Below are positions 23,468 to 30,944 of a stretch of DNA of 50,750 nt, piece after piece. This stretch comes from a virus. Each line of letters starts with the position of its first letter. The first letter of the stretch is position 1. Both the position numbers and the translations under genes were made by a program. The notes below the pieces were generated by a model. That model was not told the DNA's origin, did no database searches, and saw only the letters and a list, made by a program, of their open reading frames with translations. The stretch spans positions 1-50,750 of IMG/VR virus record IMGVR_UViG_3300032050_000202; one strand, given 5' to 3'.

Positions 23468-23785
23468 ATGACCCCCAAACCCATCTCCCGTCAACGCCTC
23501 TGGCAGATCCAGAAACGCAAGGAAGGCAAGTGTGTCACCTGCGCCAAGCCCGCCAACGGCCTCAGCCAATGTGATGAATGCGCCAAGCGCAATGGCGTTC
23601 GCCAACGACACGCAGAACGCAAGGCCCTTTGGGAAGTCGTGGACTGGACACGCACCACCAACGAACTCACCAAGGAGTTTGGTATCACGCCATCCGCAGT
23701 CAGTTACCGCCGCAAGCAGTTTGGCATCCAGTCCACAGGACGCGGTAGGCCGAGGAAACAGAAACCAACAACACCTACACCATGA
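23468..23785 (+). CDS. Zinc-ribbon/HTH DNA-binding protein
   Basis: 105 residues. A four-cysteine knuckle, CVTCAKPANGLSQCDEC (23-39), is followed by a helix-turn-helix-like segment (TTNELTKEFGITPSAVSYRRKQFGI) and a C-terminal AT-hook-like run, TGRGRPRKQK. All three are DNA-contacting modules, so a transcriptional regulator or nuclease-associated factor is likely. It sits mid-operon and overlaps the next gene by ATGA. Confidence 0.75.
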   Translation: MTPKPISRQRLWQIQKRKEGKCVTCAKPANGLSQCDECAKRNGVRQRHAERKALWEVVDWTRTTNELTKEFGITPSAVSYRRKQFGIQSTGRGRPRKQKPTTPTP

Positions 23786-24048
23786 CCCTCGCAGAATTTG
23801 ACCACATCAACCAGCTCGTCGATGACAGACGCGATATGCTGGAAGCCATCAACAGCCCATCCAAGATTGGCTTTGAGGATTCCGACGCTGAAGTATTCCC
23901 GGAAGTCGAAAACCTTTTAAAGGGAACCCTTGACAGCTACAAGGAGCAGAGGAAGCTGCTCCTTCAGATCGAGGTTGACAAAATCGAGAACACCCTCAAA
24001 GAAAAATACAACTTGGATTTGACAGTCAATCCGGAAGCCAGTAACTAA
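23782..24048 (+). CDS. Small coiled-coil protein
   Basis: 88 residues, acidic and helical (INQLVDDRRDMLEAIN; LDSYKEQRKLLLQIEVDKIENTLKEKY). No family recognised. It starts inside the stop region of the regulator upstream. Confidence 0.55.
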   Translation: MTLAEFDHINQLVDDRRDMLEAINSPSKIGFEDSDAEVFPEVENLLKGTLDSYKEQRKLLLQIEVDKIENTLKEKYNLDLTVNPEASN

Positions 24049-24056
24049 GCAGCACC

Positions 24057-24191
24057 ATGAAAGACGACACCATCAAAGCCTGCGCTGGCTTGACCCTCAT
24101 TGGTCTTGGATGCCTCGCAGTTCTTGCCAAGTTTACCCTCGTCATCGGCGCGATCTACGCCGCCGTCCACTTCATCTCGAAATACTGGTAA
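24057..24191 (+). CDS. Small single-TM protein
   Basis: 44 residues from the ATG at 24057. The single hydrophobic helix begins LTLIGLGCLAVLAKFTLVIG and continues to the end (HFISKYW). Function unknown. Confidence 0.5.
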   Translation: MKDDTIKACAGLTLIGLGCLAVLAKFTLVIGAIYAAVHFISKYW

Positions 24192-24195
24192 CACC

Positions 24196-24441
24196 ATGCC
24201 CTCCAAAAAGAACCCCAATCTGTCCGTCGGTCGCGGCGAGAAGCTCCCTGTCTCGAAAGGAGCCGGGCTCACCGCCAAGGGCCGCGCCAAGTACAACGCC
24301 GCCACTGGAAGCAACCTCAAGGCTCCCGCGCCTCACCCCAAGACCGAGGCTGACAAGGCCAGGAAAAAAAGTTTCTGCGCCCGCAGTCAGTCTTGGACTG
24401 GCGAACGCGGAAAAGCCGCACGCAAGCGCTGGGCCTGCTGA
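24196..24441 (+). CDS. Conserved phage protein, DUF6321-like
   Basis: 81 residues from the ATG at 24196. It contains the characteristic blocks GAGLTAKGRAKYNAATGSNL and RKKSFCARSQSW, which I associate with a small conserved phage family (DUF6321-like). The protein is strongly basic and probably binds nucleic acid. Function is not known. Confidence 0.65.
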   Translation: MPSKKNPNLSVGRGEKLPVSKGAGLTAKGRAKYNAATGSNLKAPAPHPKTEADKARKKSFCARSQSWTGERGKAARKRWAC

Positions 24442-24462
24442 ACAATCAACCCTTACGGCTCC

Positions 24463-24693
24463 ATGAAACCACCATACCTCCGCCCCATCCTCCTCGCCCT
24501 CCTCTGCCAAGCCTTCGGTTTCGGCCTCGTCGCCTGCAAGACCGCCGCCGAGAACGAGCGACTTGCCCGCCTGGGCAATCTCGCCATCACCTACGCCGAA
24601 CGGCGCGGGGCCATCTCGCCAGCCGATGCTGCCGACCTTCGTTCAGCGGGCGTCGTCGTCCTCAAGCCGATTGAGGTGACGGCCAGCAAGTGA
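24463..24693 (+). CDS. Small lipoprotein
   Basis: 76 residues with an N-terminal signal (ILLALLCQAFGFG) and a lipobox LVAC ending at Cys25. The mature ~50 residues are helical and Ala/Arg-rich. Phage lipoproteins of this size are usually superinfection-exclusion factors or outer spanins; position in the early operon favours the former, but neither is shown. The non-coding gap begins 1 bp after the stop. Confidence 0.65.
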   Translation: MKPPYLRPILLALLCQAFGFGLVACKTAAENERLARLGNLAITYAERRGAISPADAADLRSAGVVVLKPIEVTASK

Positions 24694-25145
24694 ACCTTTT
24701 CCTGCCGTGCCTGTGCTGGCCGACCATCAATCTCCACGATCCTTGGCGTTGAGTCATGGGAGAATGGACAGCGCGAAAGAGCACTAGGCTCACCGTGCCA
24801 CCCTGGTGAAAACGGGCTTTCGCGGCGGCAGGAATTCAATTTGAGCCTTGCTCAAACGAGGGCGACATAGAGGCGATTATCCTCGCAAAACACACGCCGA
24901 AAAGGGGGGTGACTCACCTAGCACAAAGACGAGTTCGTCCGCGCATTGAGGACGTTAATCCGCAGTGTATTGGTTCCTGAAGAATAGGAAACGCTTGGCG
25001 GTGGCAGTGGTTCAACCGTCTAGTGACAGCCCTTCACGAAAGCTCGGCCAGAGTATGGGCAATGAATTTCTACGGACTGGCTTTTCGATGCTGGCAAGCC
25101 AGGGGGTGAAACAATCCCAGAACCAGCCACACTTGTTCTCCGAGT

Positions 25146-25198
25146 CGGTTCCAAGGTGCTGACCTTTTTGACTCCTGTTCTCCCCAGGAGTGGAACCG
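25146..25198 (+). ncRNA. Predicted structured RNA, compact three-way junction
   Basis: Three perfect stems nest with almost no unpaired bases. The outer stem is CGGTTCC (25146-25152)/GGAACCG (25192-25198). Hairpin one is AAGGT/ACCTT with loop GCTG (25153-25166). Hairpin two is ACTCCTG/CAGGAGT with loop TTCTCCC (25171-25191). Only TTTG is single-stranded at the junction. No known RNA class recognised. The structure could also form in single-stranded DNA. Confidence 0.45.
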
Positions 25199-25234
25199 CA
25201 AAAGGTGGCCGGGAGAAATATATCACAAAATACA

Positions 25235-25262
25235 TTGACAGCTTTTCCCAACAAGGTATCTA
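25235..25262 (+). promoter_or_regulatory. Internal early promoter
   Basis: -35 TTGACA (25235-25240), 16-nt spacer, -10 TATCTA (25257-25262), then 8 nt to the ATG at 25271. The geometry is exactly that of the promoter at 18775-18802, again giving a nearly leaderless mRNA. Confidence 0.6.
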
Positions 25263-25270
25263 CACAACAC

Positions 25271-25462
25271 ATGACACCCACAAAATCCAAGAAAGGAGGA
25301 GCTAGATTCTCCTCCACCGAATCCAGAGTCGCCAAAGTCATCCGCGTTCGTCGCATCATGGATCTTGGCTATAACTCTGACACCGCCTGCAAACGCGCAG
25401 GCACCTCGCTCGTCAACGTCCGCAAATGGGCGAAGGAGCTTGGCATCAAATTCAACTACTGA
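25271..25462 (+). CDS. Small HTH DNA-binding protein
   Basis: 63 residues from the ATG at 25271. The N-terminus is basic (MTPTKSKKGGARF). The second half is a helix-turn-helix of resolvase/sigma type (DLGYNSDTACKRAGTSLVNV, then RKWAKELGIK). It is the first gene behind an internal promoter and the likely regulator of that block. Confidence 0.7.
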   Translation: MTPTKSKKGGARFSSTESRVAKVIRVRRIMDLGYNSDTACKRAGTSLVNVRKWAKELGIKFNY

Positions 25463-25469
25463 ACCACAG

Positions 25470-26225
25470 ATGAAAACATACACCCTCGAAGAACTGAAGG
25501 CGGCCCAGGCCAAGGGCTGCCGGATTGAATACGCCTCGCATGATTGGTATGAGATCGAGCCGTCCAGGCTGGAAGCCTTTTATCTGACCGATCCGGCACG
25601 ACCTTTCCGCATCCATCCCGCCGACGAGTGGAAGGCCAGATTGCCTCAGCTCAAGGAGGGCGCGGAGTGGGCGTGTGATGGTTACGGCATGCCGCAAGGC
25701 ATCCGTCCCCTTATTGTTGGCGAAATGCCCGCAGGAATTGCCTGCGCTAAAGGTGACCTTGGCTCTACTGGCCGCCCCGTCCCTCCCGAGTTTCTTCACG
25801 AAAGCGAACTTGCCAAGCAGCCCGAGGGCGCGTCACAGCCTCCATGCGATTGCATCGAGAAGTGTGGCAAGTTTTGGATTCAACGGTGCTCTTGTCACAA
25901 CTCGGGCGACCTTGCCAACGCAGAAGCGTGGTGCCAAGAGCAGAATCGGTATCCCGAGGCCGCGCAGGCTCCCGACTTCGGCGAGCCGTGGGAAACTGTC
26001 GCATCTGGTTCAATTAATACTTCGGGAGATCTCGATGGGGTGATTGAAATACTTTCAAATAAACGCGTCGTCGCACGGTTTTACGCGCCGGATGACAAAA
26101 ACGAAGCCGACTTCAGCCGCATCATCGCCTGCGTCAACGCCCTTCGAGGCGTCCCCGACCCCGCCGAGTTTGTGCGGCAGGCGAGGGAGAACGCGGAAAT
26201 TCTCAAAAGACTAGGACACCACTAA
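25470..26225 (+). CDS. Large early accessory protein
   Basis: 251 residues from the ATG at 25470 (MKTYTLEELKAAQAKGCRIE). The N-terminal ~60 residues resemble small modular phage proteins with HPADEWK. The middle contains a cysteine cluster (CDCIEKCGKFWIQRCSC, then CQEQ) probably binding zinc. The C-terminal ~70 residues include a FSRIIACVNALRGVPDPAEF block often seen in phage Ea22-like or related proteins. It seems a mosaic of small modules. Confidence 0.55.
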   Translation: MKTYTLEELKAAQAKGCRIEYASHDWYEIEPSRLEAFYLTDPARPFRIHPADEWKARLPQLKEGAEWACDGYGMPQGIRPLIVGEMPAGIACAKGDLGSTGRPVPPEFLHESELAKQPEGASQPPCDCIEKCGKFWIQRCSCHNSGDLANAEAWCQEQNRYPEAAQAPDFGEPWETVASGSINTSGDLDGVIEILSNKRVVARFYAPDDKNEADFSRIIACVNALRGVPDPAEFVRQARENAEILKRLGHH

Positions 26226-26231
26226 TCTCCC

Positions 26232-26693
26232 ATGAACACACCACAAACAGACACGCCGGAGACGGAAATGACGTTGCAAGAGCAGCTTATTGCCGCCCAT
26301 CGCAGGATCGGCATTGAGCACACGGAAATGCAGGTTCAACGTGACCGCGCCATCGCCGCCGAGGCCAGGGTGAAGAAGGCAGAATTAGAGCGGTCTATTT
26401 GCGAAGACAACGCCTTTGCCTTGCAGTCCAGGGTGAAGGAGTTGGAGGCACAAAAATGGCAGGACATCAAGGTGACAAAAGGCGGAGAAACTTATCCCCT
26501 TGGAACTTTGCTTCCTATGCTTGAGTCTGAAATCGCCCAAGCCTGCGCCGCCCTCCGCCTGCGCCCCATTACCGAGGCCGGGCCTGTGCCGGAGGGGATG
26601 CTTCGCATTTTTGTTCGCTGGTCATCTGACGGTTACGTCATCAACCCCATTCAAAAGTCCACCCACTTCATCGACATTTACCCACCACAATAA
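26232..26693 (+). CDS. Coiled-coil early protein
   Basis: 153 residues: a long Glu/Lys/Ala coiled coil (TEMTLQEQLIAAHRRIG to AEARVKKAELERSIC), then a compact beta segment (MLRIFVRWSSDGYVINP). No family assigned. Start of next gene overlaps its stop. Confidence 0.55.
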   Translation: MNTPQTDTPETEMTLQEQLIAAHRRIGIEHTEMQVQRDRAIAAEARVKKAELERSICEDNAFALQSRVKELEAQKWQDIKVTKGGETYPLGTLLPMLESEIAQACAALRLRPITEAGPVPEGMLRIFVRWSSDGYVINPIQKSTHFIDIYPPQ

Positions 26694-27124
26694 TGACCAC
26701 CATCGAACAAATCAAAACCGCACTTCAAACCCACATCGCGGAGGCCGAGGCGGCGACTGCTGGGCCTTGGCACACGCACGAAATGAAGTCCATTTATATT
26801 GGGAATGGATCGCCAGGTTCTTTGTGGGAAATTGTGTATTCCACAGAGGATCTAGAAGGCTTGTTAGAATACATCCAGAAACAAATAAGAAAGAACGCCG
26901 CCTTCATCGCCCACGCCCGCGCCATGTCACCCGCCGCGTGCAAGTGCCTGCTGCTGGCGATTGAGTGGTTGGAGGAGGAGGCCAAATCTACAACGCTTGT
27001 TCAACATGGGGAAGATTCTGACAATCAGCCTTATATATCTAGCTTTCCAACAAGTGAAGCATCACAAGCCAAACGCCGACTCCAATCCATCCGCCAGGAA
27101 TGGCACAACCTGACCACGAAATAA
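26693..27124 (+). CDS. Ea22-like early protein
   Basis: 143 residues. The block NAAFIAHARAMSPAACKCLL, followed by AIEWLEEEAK, matches the repeated core of Ead/Ea22-like phage proteins, early accessory proteins of unknown function in lambdoid and other phages. GPWHTHE near residue 25 is another common feature. TAATG overlap to the next gene. Confidence 0.65.
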   Translation: MTTIEQIKTALQTHIAEAEAATAGPWHTHEMKSIYIGNGSPGSLWEIVYSTEDLEGLLEYIQKQIRKNAAFIAHARAMSPAACKCLLLAIEWLEEEAKSTTLVQHGEDSDNQPYISSFPTSEASQAKRRLQSIRQEWHNLTTK

Positions 27125-27432
27125 TGCACGACGAAATCACAACCACCATCCGGGAAATCCGATCCCTGGAAGCCACCATCAAAAAGGCAATCAGAATGAA
27201 GGAAGCCCGATTCCTTAAACTCACCCACCATTGGAACGATCTAAAGCACAAGCACGGGTTGACCTTGAAAAAAGCTGCCACGCTTTCCGGCGTCTCGCAG
27301 CACACTCTAGTCAACACCTTCTACGGCTCCCGCTGCCAGTATTTCAACGCCGACCGCTGGACGCACTTCTTCAACAAACTTTTTTCGCACATTGGTAAAA
27401 AACAGCTTGCCACTGTCGAAGACGAGGAGTAG
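27124..27432 (+). CDS. HTH-containing protein
   Basis: 102 residues from the ATG at 27124. After a charged helix (IREIRSLEATIKKAIRMKEA), residues ~45-75 form a clear helix-turn-helix (LTLKKAATLSGVSQHTLVNT). DNA-binding is likely; target unknown. Confidence 0.65.
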   Translation: MHDEITTTIREIRSLEATIKKAIRMKEARFLKLTHHWNDLKHKHGLTLKKAATLSGVSQHTLVNTFYGSRCQYFNADRWTHFFNKLFSHIGKKQLATVEDEE

Positions 27433-27445
27433 AAACCCAATACCT

Positions 27446-27658
27446 ATGACTGTATACCCTGATGCCCCCGCCTTTCCAGCAACGGAAGACCACTACTTTT
27501 CCGGCATGACTTTGAGAACCTACGCAGCTATCGAGGCCATGAAAGGGATGCTTGCCAACGCCGAACTTGGTAAAAATCTTTGTGACGACGACTTGGCAAA
27601 ACAAGCAATTTCCCAAGCCGACACGCTTATGCATTATTTGGAGGAAGAGGGTCGATGA
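27446..27658 (+). CDS. Small conserved-type phage protein
   Basis: 70 residues from the ATG at 27446. It has the GMTLRTYAAIEAMKGMLAN pattern seen in many small phage proteins of unknown role, followed by a Cys/Asp helix. The following gene overlaps by ATGA. Confidence 0.6.
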   Translation: MTVYPDAPAFPATEDHYFSGMTLRTYAAIEAMKGMLANAELGKNLCDDDLAKQAISQADTLMHYLEEEGR

Positions 27659-27837
27659 AAGTCCGTAAATCCAATCAAGCAGGCAAAGGCGACCAGCTCC
27701 GCAAAGGCGCGAATCTCGAAGCCTATTGGAACAACTACGACAACATCTTCCCCCGCAAATGCAAACCAACGACGCAGACGTGCTGCGCGAAGCCCTCGCC
27801 CTCCTCACCCGATGCAGGGACAGCGCGGGCCGAATGA
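27655..27837 (+). CDS. Small protein with GKGD / YWNNYDNIF motif
   Basis: 60 residues. The N-terminal 37 match a conserved phage type (QAGKGDQLRKG, then AYWNNYDNIFP). The C-terminal 23 residues (PTTQTCCAKPSPSSPDAG) overlap the next ORF in another frame and may be untranslated or a by-product. Function unknown. Confidence 0.5.
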   Translation: MKVRKSNQAGKGDQLRKGANLEAYWNNYDNIFPRKCKPTTQTCCAKPSPSSPDAGTARAE

Positions 27838-27983
27838 CGCTCGACCTCTACAACGACATCCAAGAATTTCTCCACACAAACCAAACCTACAATACACATG
27901 AACACGACCACACCATCCTCCATCCTGACCAACACCGCTCATCCGAGAATGTCTCAGAAGTACGGCTTCATCCCGACTCATGA
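27759..27983 (+). CDS. Overlapping small protein, uncertain
   Basis: The ATG at 27759 lies inside the preceding gene and the frame runs 86 bp into the next one. The N-terminal 45 residues (MQTNDADVLREALALLTRCR) look protein-like; the rest (HEHDHTILHPDQHRSSENV) is low-quality sequence. Possibly real with a shortened end, or a shadow frame. Confidence 0.35.
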   Translation: MQTNDADVLREALALLTRCRDSAGRMTLDLYNDIQEFLHTNQTYNTHEHDHTILHPDQHRSSENVSEVRLHPDS

Positions 27984-28671
27984 GATCGTCCGTTCCTTCA
28001 ACGAGGACGGCTGGAAGCTGACTTCCGCAAACGAGGTCAAAGTCCGCAAGCCTGAGAGGGCTGGATTCCAGAAGCACCTTCTGCGCTTCACCCATGAGTC
28101 CCAGCTTGCCCTCCCTGGCGAGCGCATCGAGACGCTGTTCATCAACGCCCACGATGGGACGAGCAGCGTTCAGATTGGTTCGGGCATCTTTCGCTTTGCC
28201 TGTGCCAACGGGCTTGTGGTTGCCGACTCCACTCTTGCCGCCATCCGTCTGGGCCATCACAAGCTCTCGATGGACACCGTGCTTCACGCGGCTCACACGG
28301 TTCTCGCCCAGGCCGATAAGGTCCAGCAGACCATTGAGAACTGGAAGACCATCGACCTGACCGACGAGGAGTGCTACCACATCGCCCAGGCTGGCATCTC
28401 CCTTCGCTGGGGTGACAATCCTGAGCAGATCCCCGTGACCCCTGAACTGGTGGTTCAACCACGCCGCATGGCGGACCTCCGCAACAACCTCTGGAACGTC
28501 TTCAACCGCGTCCAGGAGAACGTGATCCGTGGGGGTCAGGTGGATTACCGCCGCCGCAACTCCCGCAACCAGTTCTTCCGCGCCCCTCGCTCCGTCAAAG
28601 CTCTCTCCGAAGACGTTCGCATCAATCGCGGACTCTGGGAAATCGCCAGCGACATTGCCCTCCACGCCTGA
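27898..28671 (+). CDS. DUF932 family protein
   Basis: 257 residues. The family pattern is clear: SQKYGFIPTHEIVRSFNEDG (~19-38), a beta core with VQIGSGIFRFACANGLVVAD, and a helical C-terminal half (LTDEECYHIAQAGISL onward). DUF932 proteins are common in phages and plasmids, where some have been proposed to act near replication or recombination; the activity is not defined. It is the largest conserved gene of the mid-operon. Confidence 0.85.
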   Translation: MNTTTPSSILTNTAHPRMSQKYGFIPTHEIVRSFNEDGWKLTSANEVKVRKPERAGFQKHLLRFTHESQLALPGERIETLFINAHDGTSSVQIGSGIFRFACANGLVVADSTLAAIRLGHHKLSMDTVLHAAHTVLAQADKVQQTIENWKTIDLTDEECYHIAQAGISLRWGDNPEQIPVTPELVVQPRRMADLRNNLWNVFNRVQENVIRGGQVDYRRRNSRNQFFRAPRSVKALSEDVRINRGLWEIASDIALHA

Positions 28672-28675
28672 TCCC

Positions 28676-28783
28676 ATGCTCCTCCTTGCTGAAGCCCCTC
28701 TCTCCTGGCCTGATGTGGCCTTTTACGCCGTCATCAACGTCCCGGTTGCCATCATCGCCTGGAAAGTATTCTCCCGCCCATGA
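28676..28783 (+). CDS. Short single-TM peptide
   Basis: 35 residues from the ATG at 28676: a hydrophobic helix (DVAFYAVINVPVAIIAWKVF) framed by short ends. The ATGA overlap to the next gene is its main support. Confidence 0.45.
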   Translation: MLLLAEAPLSWPDVAFYAVINVPVAIIAWKVFSRP

Positions 28784-29001
28784 CCCCCACCCCCCTAATC
28801 TCCCGCGCCGAGGCATCCGCCAAAGGCCACCGTTACCGTGTGACCACTCCCGATAAACCTGATTCTGCTTTCATTCAACGAGTCTGCGCCGACATGGCGC
28901 GGATTCCTGGGACGGAGTGGAGTCTGGTTGACACTGGCGGAGGCTTGGTCGAAGTCTGGCGCATCCCTCTGGTATTCCCAGAGGGCGGGATTGATGAGTA
29001 A
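28780..29001 (+). CDS. Hypothetical small protein
   Basis: 73 residues, containing GHRYRVTTPDKPDSAFIQRV and GTEWSLVDTGGGLVEVWRI, a strand-helix pattern. No family recognised. Confidence 0.55.
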   Translation: MTPTPLISRAEASAKGHRYRVTTPDKPDSAFIQRVCADMARIPGTEWSLVDTGGGLVEVWRIPLVFPEGGIDE

Positions 29002-29022
29002 CAACTAAACACCTACACGAAC

Positions 29023-29628
29023 ATGACACCTGAATTTCAAGAGTTTCCCAAGATGGCCCGGTTTTCTCGGGAGTGTATCATCACCGAAAAGATCGACGGC
29101 ACCAACGCACAAATCCTGATTACCGACGACGGCGACCTGTTCGTTGGCTCGCGCACACGCTGGATCACTCCGCAAAACGACAACCACGGGTTCGCCGCAT
29201 GGGTCGAAGCGCACAAGGAGGAAGTGCTGAAGCTTGGTCCTGGCCGTCATTTTGGCGAATGGTGGGGTTCCGGAATTCAACGCGGCTACGGACTGGAAAA
29301 AGGAGAGAAGCGCCTGAGCCTGTTCAATGTCTCTCGTTGGTGCCTTCACGGCCAGGAGCCGCAGCAAATCCCAACGGCAGACCCCCGCATTGTCAAAATG
29401 CAGGACGTTCTGCCCGAGTGCATCGGACTTGTCCCAGTCTTGGGGCGCGTCAATTTCGACGAGGTTAACCGAGCCGTTAACTTGTGGATTACAACACTCC
29501 AAGAGCACGGCTCTTATGCTTCTCCCGGATTTCTGAAGCCGGAAGGCATCGTTGTTTTCCACGTCGCCGCCAACTATGGTTTCAAGAAAACTCTCGAAAA
29601 AGACAAAACCCCCAAATCTCTTCAATAA
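29023..29628 (+). CDS. RNA ligase family nucleotidyltransferase
   Basis: 201 residues. Motif I is EKIDGTN with the nucleotidyl-accepting Lys23. Downstream signatures are HFGEWWG (76-82), RLSLFNV (97-103), EGIVVF (174-179, motif IV) and the motif V lysines near KKTL (188-191). These are the order and spacing of the small ATP-dependent RNA ligase/2',5'-type family rather than DNA ligase, which is larger. It seals RNA ends, often as a counter to host tRNA or RNA cleavage. No polynucleotide kinase lies beside it. Its ATG follows the A/C-rich leader ACACGAAC. Confidence 0.85.
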   Translation: MTPEFQEFPKMARFSRECIITEKIDGTNAQILITDDGDLFVGSRTRWITPQNDNHGFAAWVEAHKEEVLKLGPGRHFGEWWGSGIQRGYGLEKGEKRLSLFNVSRWCLHGQEPQQIPTADPRIVKMQDVLPECIGLVPVLGRVNFDEVNRAVNLWITTLQEHGSYASPGFLKPEGIVVFHVAANYGFKKTLEKDKTPKSLQ

Positions 29629-29632
29629 GCAC

Positions 29633-29812
29633 ATGAACATCACCTGCCCGCTCACCGCCCAGGAACTCCTGGACTACCTGAAGGAAGAACTTGCCAAGCT
29701 CGGCAACCACGCCACGGTGAACATCGGCTTTGACCGACACGCACAACGACCCTACACCCATATCCCTTCCGCAGACCGACCACCCCAAATCAACATTCCT
29801 ATCAAAGACTGA
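29633..29812 (+). CDS. Hypothetical small protein
   Basis: 59 residues from the ATG at 29633: a helical first half (LTAQELLDYLKEELAKLGNH) and a Pro-rich basic tail. Unknown function. Confidence 0.5.
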   Translation: MNITCPLTAQELLDYLKEELAKLGNHATVNIGFDRHAQRPYTHIPSADRPPQINIPIKD

Positions 29813-29813
29813 A

Positions 29814-30062
29814 ATGCCCACCGACTCCGAACGCCTTAAACCCCTCCTGGAACGAGGTATCCAGCGCACGCTTCCTGAGCAAGTGCAATACAGCTACCTC
29901 ACGCTTCTCATGCACCTTGAGAGCCTCCTTGCCGAGGTCAACGAGATGCACAACGAAGATCCCCAGGACGAGGACATGGCTCACATCCTGTCACGCCTGA
30001 CCAACATGGTCAGCAAGAACGTCCGCCTGAAACAGAAACTCCACTACGGAACACCTCATTGA
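29814..30062 (+). CDS. Hypothetical helical protein
   Basis: 82 residues from the ATG at 29814, mostly helical (VQYSYLTLLMHLESLLAEVN). The stop overlaps the TTG start of the next gene. Confidence 0.55.
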   Translation: MPTDSERLKPLLERGIQRTLPEQVQYSYLTLLMHLESLLAEVNEMHNEDPQDEDMAHILSRLTNMVSKNVRLKQKLHYGTPH

Positions 30063-30298
30063 AAACAGACAACTTCGCCCTCCAGCTTGCCGTTGAGCAA
30101 CTCAAGGACTCCGACACCAGCTTCCTGCTGCTGGTCAAGAACTCTGAAACACGGCAGTTCCATATTGAGTCCGCCGTCGAAAGCCCGGAGGAACTCAAGT
30201 GGATGGTCTCCCAACTCCTTGAGGAGTATGGAAAAATCCTGCCCTCCTTCGAGGGTGGCTATGACGCCCAGGAACACGAAGAATCCGAAGACGAATGA
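30059..30298 (+). CDS. Hypothetical acidic protein, TTG start
   Basis: 79 residues from TTG at 30059, inside the stop of the gene before. Acidic tail (AQEHEESEDE). Its ESPEELKWMVSQLLEEYG segment is helical. ATGA-coupled to the RuvC-like gene. Confidence 0.55.
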   Translation: MKTDNFALQLAVEQLKDSDTSFLLLVKNSETRQFHIESAVESPEELKWMVSQLLEEYGKILPSFEGGYDAQEHEESEDE

Positions 30299-30753
30299 AC
30301 CTGCTTGCCATCGACCCAGGAGCCAAAGGAGGTATTGCCTACGGCAATACGTCGGCTACCAAAGACCCGGCTCTGCACGCCATGCCGGAAACCGTGCATG
30401 ACCTTGCCGAACTGATCCGCGACTCCGAGGTTGAGCACGCATTCGTTGAACTCGTTGGAGGCTACATCGGAGGAGCAGGCGCACCAGGGAGCGCAATGTT
30501 CAACTTCGGGGAGAACTACGGCAAGATTCAGGGAATCCTTGCAGCCCTCGGCATCCCCTTCACCTTGGTTCGCCCGCAGAAGTGGCAGCTTGCTCTTTCT
30601 CTTGGCAACTCCAAAGGCATGAAGAAGCATGAGTGGAAAGCCAAGCTGAAAGCCAAGGCCCAGCAGCTCTATCCAAAACAGAAAGTCACCCTTCAAACCG
30701 CCGATGCCCTCCTCATCTGGCACGCGGCGAAACACAAACACATCACGCCGTGA
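30295..30753 (+). CDS. RuvC-like Holliday junction resolvase
   Basis: 152 residues of an RNase H-fold nuclease. The first strand is LLAIDPGAKGG with catalytic D7. The second acidic residue is E52 in AFVELVG. The third is D137 in TADALLIWHA, with H143 following. Sequence order and spacing match the RuvC/YqgF-type resolvase family in phages. It would cut branched DNA during recombination or before packaging. Starts without SD; the stop overlaps a GTG. Confidence 0.85.
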   Translation: MNLLAIDPGAKGGIAYGNTSATKDPALHAMPETVHDLAELIRDSEVEHAFVELVGGYIGGAGAPGSAMFNFGENYGKIQGILAALGIPFTLVRPQKWQLALSLGNSKGMKKHEWKAKLKAKAQQLYPKQKVTLQTADALLIWHAAKHKHITP

Positions 30754-30944
30754 AGACTGTAACCGTTTGGGGTCACTCTCCTGGGATTATCATCCCCTCT
30801 CCACATCTTTCTTCCCCTTACCGCCTCCTTGCCCGAGGCGATCAAGTTCACATCTACGTCCAGACATCCACACCACATGAAAACAACCGTCGAACAAAGA
30901 AACTTCCTGCGAAAACTCCGCGAGGCGAAAAGCAGCCAGACTGA
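30750..30944 (+). CDS. Small protein, GTG start, overlapping next gene
   Basis: 64 residues from GTG at 30750. The first ~45 (VWGHSPGIIIPSPHLSSPYR, then LLARGDQVHIYVQTS) read like a small beta protein. The final 20 overlap the next gene by 68 bp and are lower quality. Moderate support only. Confidence 0.4.
   Translation: MKTVTVWGHSPGIIIPSPHLSSPYRLLARGDQVHIYVQTSTPHENNRRTKKLPAKTPRGEKQPD

Larger units (their letters stand above)
24694..25270 (+). other. 577-bp region with no gene
   Basis: No frame in this gap has a believable start or composition. It contains several hairpins: TTTGAGC/GCTCAAA (24840-24856), CTGGC/GCCAG (25091-25102) and the nested three-way-junction fold at 25146-25198. The promoter before the next gene is at 25235-25262. 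An RNA gene, a second origin or a transcription-control region are all possible. Confidence 0.5.

Noticed and set aside
25157-25170. Terminator at the first hairpin of the structured RNA (ACCTTTTTG)
   Set aside because: The stem is only five weak pairs, and the T-run is partly used by the stem and followed by a stronger competing stem.
24694-25270. A tRNA gene in the non-coding gap
   Set aside because: I looked for a T-loop (GGTTCAA) with flanking stems and a matching acceptor; a GGTTCAA occurs near 25009 but no cloverleaf can be closed around it.
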